Shown here piece by piece: positions 52,912 to 60,365 of a DNA stretch of 64,000 bases; positions within the stretch are counted from its first letter, which is position 1, and the number at the start of each line of letters is the position of its first letter. Source of the DNA: Arthrobacter sp. SDTb3-6 (GTDB taxonomy: Bacteria > Actinomycetota > Actinomycetes > Actinomycetales > Micrococcaceae); the NCBI RefSeq assembly GCF_013376095.1, contig NZ_JAAMFN010000002.1, forward strand, positions 62,001-126,000, in the 5' to 3' direction. Position numbers and translations under genes: made by a program. Under the pieces are notes generated by a model. The model searched no databases. It saw only the letters and a program-made list of their open reading frames with translations, and was not told the origin of the DNA.

Positions 52912-54119
52912 GCAACAGCTTTCGGAGGGTGGGTGGCCTGCCAGACCGCCATGACGGCGAAAAGCAGGAGGGAGATGACATTGAGCACGCCGCCGGCGAC
53001 CCACGCGCCGTGGATGCCGGCGGCGTCGCCCAGGCCCAGCCGCAACAGCAGCGATGCCTGCAGCAGCACCGCCGGGACCCAGAACAGCTCGGTGTACGGC
53101 AGCGGCTTGCGCAACACGGCCGGCAGGATCACGGACGCGTGGGCCATGATCATGGAAATGGTGAAGCCGAGGAACACCGCGTGGAGCACCGCGTCATAGG
53201 CGGCGCCGTCCAGCGTCCGGTCATGGAGCGCCAGCACGACGCCGGCAATCGCCAACCAGCCGTAGCCCGCCAGCAGGCACGCGGCAATGTAGCGCGGCAG
53301 GCCCTGGCCGCGGATGGTCTTGCGGGCGGCGTCATAGCCCGCCAGCCAGGCCACGATGGCCAGCAGCGAGAGCCCGAAGAGCGGGTAACCTCCGGCGGGC
53401 CACAACAGCGTGGCCACCGTGGAGATGGTCATGGCGAACGCCAGCAGCGTCAGGATGGGTTCAGCCCGCGGACTGGTAATGCCGATCCTGGCCAGTTCCA
53501 GCCGTTCCCCGGCAATGGTAAGCACCACGAAGCCGATCAAAAACGGCAGCAGGACTGCGACGTCGGGCACGCGCACCCACAGCGCCGCCGCACCGACGGC
53601 CGCCACCCCGCCAAGGACCTGGATCAGCACCACGTTGTCGCGCTGGCGCCGCCACAGCGGGACATACACCAGCAGCATGGCGATGGTGCCGGCCAACAGC
53701 ACCAGCTTGCCCACGGGCAGGGGCAGCGGGGAGATCATGAACAGCCCGGACAGGCCCAGCAGCGCCGGGGAGAGGTAGCCGGCGGCCCGGCCCAGCGCCA
53801 CGGAGCGTTCCAGGGCAATCACGGTGCCCACAAAGCCCAGGACCAGCAGCATGCCGTGGATTTCCGGGAACCTGTCCAGCTTCAGCGGCGCGTCGGCACC
53901 CATCAGCTGCAGGCCGGCGTTCAACCCCACCAGCAAGGCCGCCCCGGCGGGCAGCAGGAAGAGCATCCTGAAGCCGGGCCGGCGCAGAAACGCCCGGGTC
54001 CGGCGTTCCCGGCCGGCCTTCGACTTTCGGGGTTTCGGCGGCCGGCTTCCCGGCGGCACAGCGGCGGGCACCGCGGCTCCGGTCTCCTGCGGGGCGCCCG
54101 GCCGGCGTCCGGCACTCAC
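52908..54119 (-). CDS. NnrS-like polytopic membrane protein
   Basis: 403 aa with a basic N-terminal tail (to about residue 48) and some eleven TM helices. Conserved-looking His occur in PEIHGMLLVLGFVGTVIALE and LHAVFLGFTISMIMAHASVILP, strings like those of NnrS-type haem-copper membrane proteins linked to nitric oxide. It overlaps both neighbours by 4 bp, so it is made together with the regulator and the nitrite reductase. NnrS in other bacteria protects from NO stress; here that is inference. Confidence 0.65.
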   Translation of the reverse strand: MSAGRRPGAPQETGAAVPAAVPPGSRPPKPRKSKAGRERRTRAFLRRPGFRMLFLLPAGAALLVGLNAGLQLMGADAPLKLDRFPEIHGMLLVLGFVGTVIALERSVALGRAAGYLSPALLGLSGLFMISPLPLPVGKLVLLAGTIAMLLVYVPLWRRQRDNVVLIQVLGGVAAVGAAALWVRVPDVAVLLPFLIGFVVLTIAGERLELARIGITSPRAEPILTLLAFAMTISTVATLLWPAGGYPLFGLSLLAIVAWLAGYDAARKTIRGQGLPRYIAACLLAGYGWLAIAGVVLALHDRTLDGAAYDAVLHAVFLGFTISMIMAHASVILPAVLRKPLPYTELFWVPAVLLQASLLLRLGLGDAAGIHGAWVAGGVLNVISLLLFAVMAVWQATHPPKAVA

Positions 54120-54877
54120 GTGGCGGCAGCCGACGGCAGGCGCAGGGTGCAGATCCCCGGGGCGGCAAAGGGGACCAGCTCAACCCCGTCCTCCGGGACG
54201 CCGCTGCCTTCCAACAGGCCCTTGACCAGCCCCAGGTGCACGGCACAGACCACGGCCGGGTTTTCCCGGGCCGCCGCCACGATGGGGCAGGTGGTCAGGG
54301 TGAAGTCGGTGGCGTCGGCATTGCCCTGGATGCCAAAGCCGGCATCCCGCAGCGATGCCGCAACGTTCAGGCGCGTCCTGCGCCGCCGGGCGGGACCGGG
54401 CACTGTGCGGCAGGTGCCGGCCGCGCCCGTTCCTGCAGATCCGGCAGATCCTGCAGTTCCGGCCCCGGCGCGGCCGGACAGGACATGGGCCCACTGCCTG
54501 CCGGCAAGGTCCCCGGCGGCGGCTGGGTCGTCGCTCGTGGAGGCAATGTGGCGGGCCAGCGCTGCGGCCAGGGCGGCGTAGCCGGCAGGCCGCTGCTCGG
54601 GCACGGCGGGGGCATAAAGGGAGGCGGGCCGCCCGCGGCCGGAACGGTGCGCCGTCGTCCTGGTGGCAAAGCCGGCGGCCACCAGGGCGTCCAGGTGCTC
54701 ACGGGCCGTGTTGGGGTGCTGGCCGGTTTCGGCGGCCAGGGCGTCCACGGTGAGCGGGACGGCGGAGGAGCGGAGACGTTCGAGCACCGCTGCGCGCGCC
54801 TTGGAAATGGGGGCGACGGGCTCCGTGCCGCCCGGTTTGGGCCCGCGCAGCGGTGGTCCCGAAATATTATTTTCCAC
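54116..54877 (-). CDS. SufR-like winged-helix regulator with a Cys cluster
   Basis: 253 aa. Winged helix at about 25-90 (RAAVLERLRSSAVPLTVDAL, ETGQHPNTAREHLDALVAAG, RGRPASLYAP). The C-terminal third holds TTCPIVAAARENPAVVCAVHLGLVKG and PGICTLRL: the Cys-Cys-(His)-Cys pattern of SufR-type iron-sulfur regulators. It heads the nirK operon, so it is a candidate sensor of nitric oxide, oxygen or iron state. A Gly/Ala/Thr-rich insert (about 135-160) is unusual. GTG 54877 with no ribosome site; leaderless start likely. Confidence 0.75.
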   Translation of the reverse strand: MENNISGPPLRGPKPGGTEPVAPISKARAAVLERLRSSAVPLTVDALAAETGQHPNTAREHLDALVAAGFATRTTAHRSGRGRPASLYAPAVPEQRPAGYAALAAALARHIASTSDDPAAAGDLAGRQWAHVLSGRAGAGTAGSAGSAGTGAAGTCRTVPGPARRRRTRLNVAASLRDAGFGIQGNADATDFTLTTCPIVAAARENPAVVCAVHLGLVKGLLEGSGVPEDGVELVPFAAPGICTLRLPSAAAT

Positions 54878-54897
54878 GGAATTTATTGTAGTAATAT
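54864..54897. promoter_or_regulatory. Shared divergent promoter with inverted repeat
   Basis: ATATTA (54864-54869) and TAATAT (54892-54897) are complementary, 22 bp apart. On the minus strand TACAAT (54885-54890) lies 7 nt before the regulator's GTG; on the plus strand TAATAT (54892-54897) can be the -10 of the DUF2249 gene. The AT-rich stretch stands out from its GC-rich surroundings. Confidence 0.55.
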
Positions 54898-54942
54898 AAG
54901 CTCAGAATCGCCATTCCATCCACCGTCAAAAGGAAAAATGCC

Positions 54943-55692
54943 GTGAACAACCTGGTCCTTGCTTCCTCTTCCGCCGAGGCCGCCGCATTGGAAGAAGTCA
55001 ACAACCGTCTGGCGGAAGCCGGTGGAACGCTGGGCACGCTGGGCAAAAACCTGCTGTCCGCCGCATCGAACGCGGGCGGTGAACTGGCCGGCGGGGACCA
55101 GGCAAAGCTGGTGGAATTCACCGAAACGGAACTGCAGCCGCTGGCCGCAGCCTTTGCACAGGCGCTCTCCGGCGCCACCGGCAAGGACGCCGTGGTGGCC
55201 ACGCTGGCCGCCGGGCACAGTGCGCGGCTGGCCGAGGCCGCCAAGGCCCTGGAGGAACAGGATGCGCCGGCCCGGATCATCCACGCCGGTGCGCGCCTCC
55301 AGGAAGCCGGCGCGGCGTTCCTGGACCAGGCCACCGCGCTGGTGGTTCCGGCCCTGGCCCAAAACCCGGCATTCACCCTGTCCGGCATCCTCCCCGAGCG
55401 CGCCTCCGCACCTGCGGCCGCGGCACCGGCCACGGGCGGCTGCGCCTGCGGCGGCCATGACGAGCCCGGCCTGTCCGAGCTGGACACCCGGGTCATCCCG
55501 CACGCCATCCGCCACGCCACCATCTTTGGCGCACTTGAGGGCCTGTCCTCCGGCAAGGGCATCCTGCTCATTGCCAACCACAACCCGCTGCCGCTCCTGG
55601 CCCAGCTGGAACAGCGCGCCGCCGGCAAGTTCGCCGTCGACTATGTGGAGAACGGCCCGGAGACCTGGAAGCTGAGCATGGTCCGCAACTGA
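54943..55692 (+). CDS. Helical-domain protein with C-terminal DUF2249
   Basis: 249 aa. Residues 1-155 are all-helical and Ala-rich, perhaps a degenerate hemerythrin-like bundle (few His). A linker then holds GGCACGGHDEPG, a Cys-x-Cys-x2-His string. Residues about 180-249 are DUF2249: LDTRVIPHAIRHATIFGALEGL, LLIANHNPLPLLAQLEQRAAGKF and a final WKLSMVR. DUF2249 proteins commonly accompany denitrification genes. GTG 54943 has AAAGGA upstream. Divergent from the nirK regulator and probably under it. Confidence 0.75.
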   Translation: MNNLVLASSSAEAAALEEVNNRLAEAGGTLGTLGKNLLSAASNAGGELAGGDQAKLVEFTETELQPLAAAFAQALSGATGKDAVVATLAAGHSARLAEAAKALEEQDAPARIIHAGARLQEAGAAFLDQATALVVPALAQNPAFTLSGILPERASAPAAAAPATGGCACGGHDEPGLSELDTRVIPHAIRHATIFGALEGLSSGKGILLIANHNPLPLLAQLEQRAAGKFAVDYVENGPETWKLSMVRN

Positions 55693-55704
55693 CCCTCCAA
55701 GCCC

Positions 55705-55776
55705 CAACTAGGTCGCAGTTGTTACCGAAAAACCCCGGAAAATCGCGGGAAAACGGTAACAACTGCGACCTAGTTG
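55705..55776. repeat. Long palindrome, family copy 3
   Basis: 23-bp perfect arms (55705-55727 and 55754-55776), starting CAACTAGGTCGCAGTTGTTA; close to copy 1 with T-A for G-C changes kept paired on both arms. It lies between the DUF2249 gene and the convergent DUF3151 gene, ending 3 bp before its stop. Confidence 0.88.
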
Positions 55777-55779
55777 CTG

Positions 55780-56205
55780 CTAGAGCGCCGCTTCGATCGC
55801 GGCCGCGGCGGCCGGGTCCGAATCGTTGAGGAACGTCGAGATGCGGGCGGCCTCGTCGGCCTCGCCAATGGCACCCGCGGCCCGTCCCAGCGCATAAAGC
55901 GCACGCAGGAAACCGCGGTTGCCCTCATGCGACCACGGCACGGGCCCGGTCCCACGCCAGCCGTTGCGGCGCAGCGCGTCCAGGCCGCGGTGGTAGCCCG
56001 TGCGCGCATAGGCGTAGGACTCGATGGTCCGGCCCTCCACGTAGGCCTCGTCGGCCAGGATGGCCCACAACAGCGACGACGTCGGATGGACGGCCGCGAG
56101 GTCAACCGCCTCATCCCCGGCATCCAGGCGCGCCTGGACATCCTCCTCGGCCGGGAGCAGCGTGGGCTCGGGGCCAAGGAGGTTTTTACGGAATGAATCA
56201 GACAT
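55780..56205 (-). CDS. DUF3151-family protein
   Basis: 141 aa. LLGPEPTLLPAEEDVQARLDAG, HPTSSLLWAILADEAYVEGRTIESYAYARTGYHRGLDALRRNGW and NRGFLRALYALGRAAGAIGE are the family marks; the centre looks TPR-like. Function unknown. It starts at the base after the fbaA stop, a conserved actinobacterial pair, so a link to glycolytic aldolase is likely. Confidence 0.88.
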   Translation of the reverse strand: MSDSFRKNLLGPEPTLLPAEEDVQARLDAGDEAVDLAAVHPTSSLLWAILADEAYVEGRTIESYAYARTGYHRGLDALRRNGWRGTGPVPWSHEGNRGFLRALYALGRAAGAIGEADEAARISTFLNDSDPAAAAAIEAAL

Positions 56206-57228
56206 CTACTTGAACGTCTTGCCGGCGGAACCGAGCTGCTGCGCGGCTTCCACCACACGGGCCGCCAGCCCCTTTTCGGCAGCGGCACCCCAGACACGGG
56301 GGTCGTAGGTCTTCTTGTTCCCGACGTCGCCGTCCACCTTGAGCACACCGTCATAGTTGGCAAACATGTGCCCGGCCACCGGGCGCGTGTACGCATACTG
56401 GGTGTCCGTGTCGATGTTCATCTTGATGACACCGTAGGAAACGGCATCGGCAATTTCCTGCGCGGAAGAGCCCGAACCGCCATGGAAAACGAGGTCGAAC
56501 GGGCTGTCCTTGCCCACCTTCGCACCCACCGCGGCCTGGATTTCCTTCAGGATCTCCGGACGCAGCTTCACATTGCCCGGCTTGTAGACCCCATGCACAT
56601 TGCCAAACGTCAGCGCCGTGATGTACCGGCCATTCTCACCGGAACCCAGCGCCTCCACCGTGGCCAGGCCATCGGCCACCGTGGAATACAGCTTGTCGTT
56701 GATGGCGTTCTCCACACCGTCCTCCTCGCCGCCCACGGCCCCGATCTCCACCTCGAGGATGATGTGCGCGGCGTGCGTGCGGGCCAGCAGCTCACGGCCG
56801 ATCCGCAGGTTTTCCGCCAGCGTCTCCGCCGAACCGTCCCACATGTGCGAGTTGAAGATCGGGTCCCGGCCCGCCTTCACCTCCGCCTCCGACGCCGCCA
56901 GCAGAGGCAACACAAAACCGTCCAGCTTGTCCTTCGGGCAGTGGTCGGTGTGCAGTGCCACGTTGACCGGGTACTTCTTCGCCACCTCACGGGCGAACGC
57001 GGCAAACCCCAGCGAACCGGCCACCATGTCCTTCACCCCCGCGCCGGACCAATACGCGGCACCACCGGTGGAAACCTGGATAATGCCATCGGTGCCGGCA
57101 TCGGCAAAACCCTGCAGCGTCGCATTCAACGTCTGCGAAGACGTCACGTTGACCGCAGGATAGGCAAACCCCCCAGCCTTCGCACGATCAATCATTTCGG
57201 CATACTTGTCCGGTGTTGCAATGGGCAT
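56206..57228 (-). CDS. fbaA: Class II fructose-1,6-bisphosphate aldolase
   Basis: 340 aa. Zinc enzyme of glycolysis and gluconeogenesis: VALHTDHCPKDKLDG (metal His and catalytic Asp), HIILEVEIGAVGGEEDG, LTFGNVHGVYKPGNVKL and FHGGSGSSAQEI. Close to the E. coli FbaA length and motifs. Followed without gap by DUF3151. Confidence 0.97.
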   Translation of the reverse strand: MPIATPDKYAEMIDRAKAGGFAYPAVNVTSSQTLNATLQGFADAGTDGIIQVSTGGAAYWSGAGVKDMVAGSLGFAAFAREVAKKYPVNVALHTDHCPKDKLDGFVLPLLAASEAEVKAGRDPIFNSHMWDGSAETLAENLRIGRELLARTHAAHIILEVEIGAVGGEEDGVENAINDKLYSTVADGLATVEALGSGENGRYITALTFGNVHGVYKPGNVKLRPEILKEIQAAVGAKVGKDSPFDLVFHGGSGSSAQEIADAVSYGVIKMNIDTDTQYAYTRPVAGHMFANYDGVLKVDGDVGNKKTYDPRVWGAAAEKGLAARVVEAAQQLGSAGKTFK

Positions 57229-57441
57229 GAAAAGCTCCTTGGGGCTATACGGTACAAGGTGGCAGCGCTGTTGGCCGCCTCCAGCATGGCTACCTCCATC
57301 TTAGCGATGGGCGCCATTGTGGCGAAGTAGATGAAGCCCTGTCTCTGCAGCGGACCCTTGACACGCACGACGGCGGGCCCTGGCCGGGTGCCGGACGCTG
57401 GCCGGTCGCCGGTTTCCTGTGGAATATCCGCAGGAAGTTGC

Positions 57442-58110
57442 TCAGGCCACGTGCTGGTTGAAGACGTGGCGGCGGATCCAGGCGTGCATGGCAATCCCGG
57501 CCGCCGCAGCCGCGTTGATGGAGCGGGTGGAGCCGAACTGCTCAATGGACAGGGTGGCCTGGGCCGCGGCGTGCACCTCGGCGCTCAGGCCCGGCCCCTC
57601 CTGGCCGAACACCAGCACGCAGTTGCGCGGCAGTTCAAACGTTTCCAGTTTCTGGGAGTCGGGGAAGATGTCGATCCCGATGATCGCCAGGCCCTCGTCC
57701 GTGGCCCACGCGACAAAGTCGTCCACGGTGGGGTGGTGGCGGACGTGTTGGTAGCGGTCGGTGACCATCGCACCCCGGCGGTTCCACCGGCGTCGTCCGA
57801 TGATGTGCACTTCCTTGGCCAGGAACGCATTGGCGGTGCGCACCACGGTGCCGATGTTCATGTCGTGCTGCCAGTTTTCAATGGCGATGTGGAAGTCGTG
57901 CCGGCGCGTGTCCAGCTCGGCGACGATGGCGTCCATCTTCCAGTAGCGGTACTGGTCCAGGACGTTGCGCCGGTCGCCCGCGGCCAGCAGTTCCGGGTCC
58001 CAGTGCCCGCCGTCCGGCCATGCCCCCTCCCAGGGGCCGACGCCCACCTCGTGGTGCAGCTCCGGGTGGTCGGTGGATTCCGGGGCGGGGGCGTTGGCGG
58101 GAGTGGTCAC
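57442..58110 (-). CDS. SPOUT (TrmH/SpoU) RNA methyltransferase
   Basis: 222 aa. SpoU motif 1 IENWQHDMNIGTVVRTANAF (Asn-Arg pair), motif 2 VLVFGQEGPGLS and motif 3 STRSINAAAAAGIAMHAW form the knotted SAM site. It methylates a ribose in tRNA or rRNA; the exact nucleotide cannot be read. GTG 58110 start. Confidence 0.9.
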   Translation of the reverse strand: MTTPANAPAPESTDHPELHHEVGVGPWEGAWPDGGHWDPELLAAGDRRNVLDQYRYWKMDAIVAELDTRRHDFHIAIENWQHDMNIGTVVRTANAFLAKEVHIIGRRRWNRRGAMVTDRYQHVRHHPTVDDFVAWATDEGLAIIGIDIFPDSQKLETFELPRNCVLVFGQEGPGLSAEVHAAAQATLSIEQFGSTRSINAAAAAGIAMHAWIRRHVFNQHVA

Positions 58111-58217
58111 CGTCCAATTTTAGCGGTCCGGCCGCGGCGGTGGGTGCCGCACGCCCACCGGCGCGCGCCCATCTGCCAGACTGAGACACGAAGGAACATC
58201 CAGCCCCAGGAGGCACT

Positions 58218-59012
58218 GTGACCAAGGCGACCCACCGCAAGCCCGCCGACATTGAATGCTGGCTCACCGACATGGACGGCGTGCTGGTCCATGAAAACCA
58301 GGCCGTGCCCGGCGCCGCCGAACTGATCCAGCGCTGGGTGGACACGTCCCGGCGCTTTTTGGTGCTGACCAACAATTCCATCTTCACCCCGCGGGACCTC
58401 GCCGCACGGCTGCGCGCCTCCGGGCTGGAGGTGCCGGAGGAAAACCTGTGGACGTCGGCCCTGGCCACGGCGCAGTTCCTGAAGTCGCAGATGCCCCACG
58501 GGCGGGCCTTTGTCATTGGCGAGGCGGGGCTGACGACGGCGCTGCACGAGGCCGGCTTCATCCTCACCGACCAGGACCCGGACTATGTGGTGCTCGGCGA
58601 AACACGCACGTATTCCTTCGAGGCCATCACGCGCGCCATCCGGCTCATCGGTGACGGCGCGCGCTTCATAGCCACCAACCCCGACGCCACCGGCCCGTCC
58701 GCCGAGGGCCCCCTGCCGGCCACCGGCGCCATTGCCGCACTGATCACGAAGGCCACGAACCGGGAACCGTATGTGGTGGGCAAGCCAAACCCGATGATGT
58801 TCCGTTCGGCCATGAACCGCATTGAGGCCCACTCGGAGACCACCGCGATGATCGGGGACCGCATGGACACCGACATCATCGCCGGCATGGAGGCCGGGCT
58901 GCACACCGTGCTGGTGTTCACCGGCATCACGCGGCCGGAGGACATTGACGCCTACCCGTTCCGCCCGGACCAGGCGCTGGGTTCCGTGGCGGACCTGCTG
59001 GAGCAGATCTAG
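58218..59012 (+). CDS. HAD-IIA phosphatase (NagD-like)
   Basis: 264 aa. Motif I WLTDMDGVLVHEN (about 14-26), motif II LTNNSIFTPRDLAARL, Lys in VVGKPNPMMF, motif IV MIGDRMDTDIIAGMEAGL. Acts on small phosphorylated metabolites such as UMP or p-nitrophenyl phosphate in relatives. GTG 58218 with AGGAGG upstream. Its stop and the tdk stop share CTAG. Confidence 0.9.
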   Translation: MTKATHRKPADIECWLTDMDGVLVHENQAVPGAAELIQRWVDTSRRFLVLTNNSIFTPRDLAARLRASGLEVPEENLWTSALATAQFLKSQMPHGRAFVIGEAGLTTALHEAGFILTDQDPDYVVLGETRTYSFEAITRAIRLIGDGARFIATNPDATGPSAEGPLPATGAIAALITKATNREPYVVGKPNPMMFRSAMNRIEAHSETTAMIGDRMDTDIIAGMEAGLHTVLVFTGITRPEDIDAYPFRPDQALGSVADLLEQI

Positions 59013-59638
59013 CGCCCGGGCAGCCGGCCGCCGGAGGCTTCGAGGTAGCAGTTTCCGCACAGGGACTCGTACCAGACGTCGGCGCCGTCGATGGCGACCT
59101 GGTCGCCGTCGAACACGATGTCCGCCCCGACCCGGCGGGTGTTGAACAGCGCCTTCCGGCCGCACCGGCAGATGGTCTTCAGCTCTTCCAGGGAATGGGC
59201 CATCTCCAACAGCCGTGCCGCGCCCGGGAAGGCGCGGGTGCGGAAGTCGGTGCGCAGCCCGTACGCGATGACCGGCACGCGGTCCAGGACGGCGATGCGG
59301 AAGAGGCCGTCCACCTGGGCAGGGGTCAGGAACTGGGCCTCGTCCACGAGCAGGCAGGCCACCGGCGCCACCTGGACATGCTCCAGCAGGGCATCCGGGT
59401 CGTCGCCGGCGGCGTGGGCGGCAAAGACCGCGCGGGCGTCGTCGCCGGGCTGGATGAGGAAGTCAACGCTGCGCGTCATCCCCAGCCGGGACACAATTTC
59501 GCCGGCGCCCTTGGTGTCGATGCCCGGCTTGGCCAGCAGCACCCGCTGCCCGCGCTCCTCATAGTTGAACGCCACCTGCAGCAGGGCCGTGGACTTGCCG
59601 GAGTTCATGGCACCATGACGGAAGTAAAGCTTGGACAA
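59009..59638 (-). CDS. tdk: Thymidine kinase
   Basis: A 209-aa type II kinase. P-loop YFRHGAMNSGKST (about 5-17), LLVDEAQFLTPAQVD with the catalytic Glu, YGLRTDFRTRAFPGA lasso, and zinc Cys in CRCGRKALFN and ESLCGNCYL. It salvages thymidine to dTMP. TTG 59638 (SKLYF start) has AAAGG 7 nt upstream. It follows pyrE by 51 bp. Confidence 0.93.
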   Translation of the reverse strand: MSKLYFRHGAMNSGKSTALLQVAFNYEERGQRVLLAKPGIDTKGAGEIVSRLGMTRSVDFLIQPGDDARAVFAAHAAGDDPDALLEHVQVAPVACLLVDEAQFLTPAQVDGLFRIAVLDRVPVIAYGLRTDFRTRAFPGAARLLEMAHSLEELKTICRCGRKALFNTRRVGADIVFDGDQVAIDGADVWYESLCGNCYLEASGGRLPGR

Positions 59639-59689
59639 AAGGGACCTTTCAAGAATTAAGGTGTCCGGCACCACGGCCGGCCGCAGGCG

Positions 59690-60256
59690 TCAGTCGAGGC
59701 CGAGCTCGTCCTTGCCGAAGGCGAACAGGTAGGGGACGCCGGCTTCGCTTTCGATGCGTTCCTTGGCGCCCGTGTCCCGGTCCACGATCACGGCGACGGC
59801 CTTGATGTTGCCACCGGCCCTGCGCACGCCTTCGACGGCGGTCAGCGCTGAGCCGCCCGTCGTGGAGGTGTCCTCCAGCACCACAACGTCGCGCCCGTCC
59901 ACCCCGGGGCCTTCCACCTGGCGGCCCATGCCATAGGACTTTTGGGCCTTGCGCACCACGAACGCGTCGATGGCCCGGCCGGCGTCGGCGGCGGCATGCA
60001 TGAGGGCGGTGCCGACGGGGTCCGCCCCCATGGTCAGGCCGCCGGCCGTCTCAAACTCAATCCCGGCGTCGTCCAGCATGGCCAGCATGACGCGGCCGGC
60101 CAGGCGGGAGGCCTCGTGGTGGAGCGTGATGCGGCGCAGGTCGATGTAGTAGTCGGCTTCCTTGCCGGAGGACAGGATCACCTTGCCGCGGACCACGGCC
60201 AGTTCCTTGATGAGTTCGAGCAGGCGGGCGCGGTCGGCAGCGGGAGTCTGGGTCAT
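59690..60256 (-). CDS. pyrE: Orotate phosphoribosyltransferase
   Basis: 188 aa. It joins orotate and PRPP to give OMP. DYYIDLRRITLHHEAS, GGLTMGADPVG, RKAQKSYGMG and the PRPP loop VVVLEDTSTTGGSALTA are present. ATG 60256 with GGAG upstream. Probably cotranscribed with tdk, a small pyrimidine unit. Confidence 0.95.
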   Translation of the reverse strand: MTQTPAADRARLLELIKELAVVRGKVILSSGKEADYYIDLRRITLHHEASRLAGRVMLAMLDDAGIEFETAGGLTMGADPVGTALMHAAADAGRAIDAFVVRKAQKSYGMGRQVEGPGVDGRDVVVLEDTSTTGGSALTAVEGVRRAGGNIKAVAVIVDRDTGAKERIESEAGVPYLFAFGKDELGLD

Positions 60257-60318
60257 GGCCTCCATTCTAAATGCTTTGCCCGGCGTCCGGTTCTGCACAC
60301 CTTCCGTTGGGCGCGGCG

Positions 60319-60349
60319 CTGCGCACCACCCCGGTGGGGTGGTGCGCAG
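60319..60349 (-). terminator. Terminator of the ABC transporter operon
   Basis: A perfect 14-bp stem (CTGCGCACCACCCC, 60319-60332, with 60336-60349) and a 3-nt loop, 17 bp after the binding-protein stop on the minus strand. No T-run. Confidence 0.65.
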
Positions 60350-60365
60350 TGCGGTACCGGCTGTG

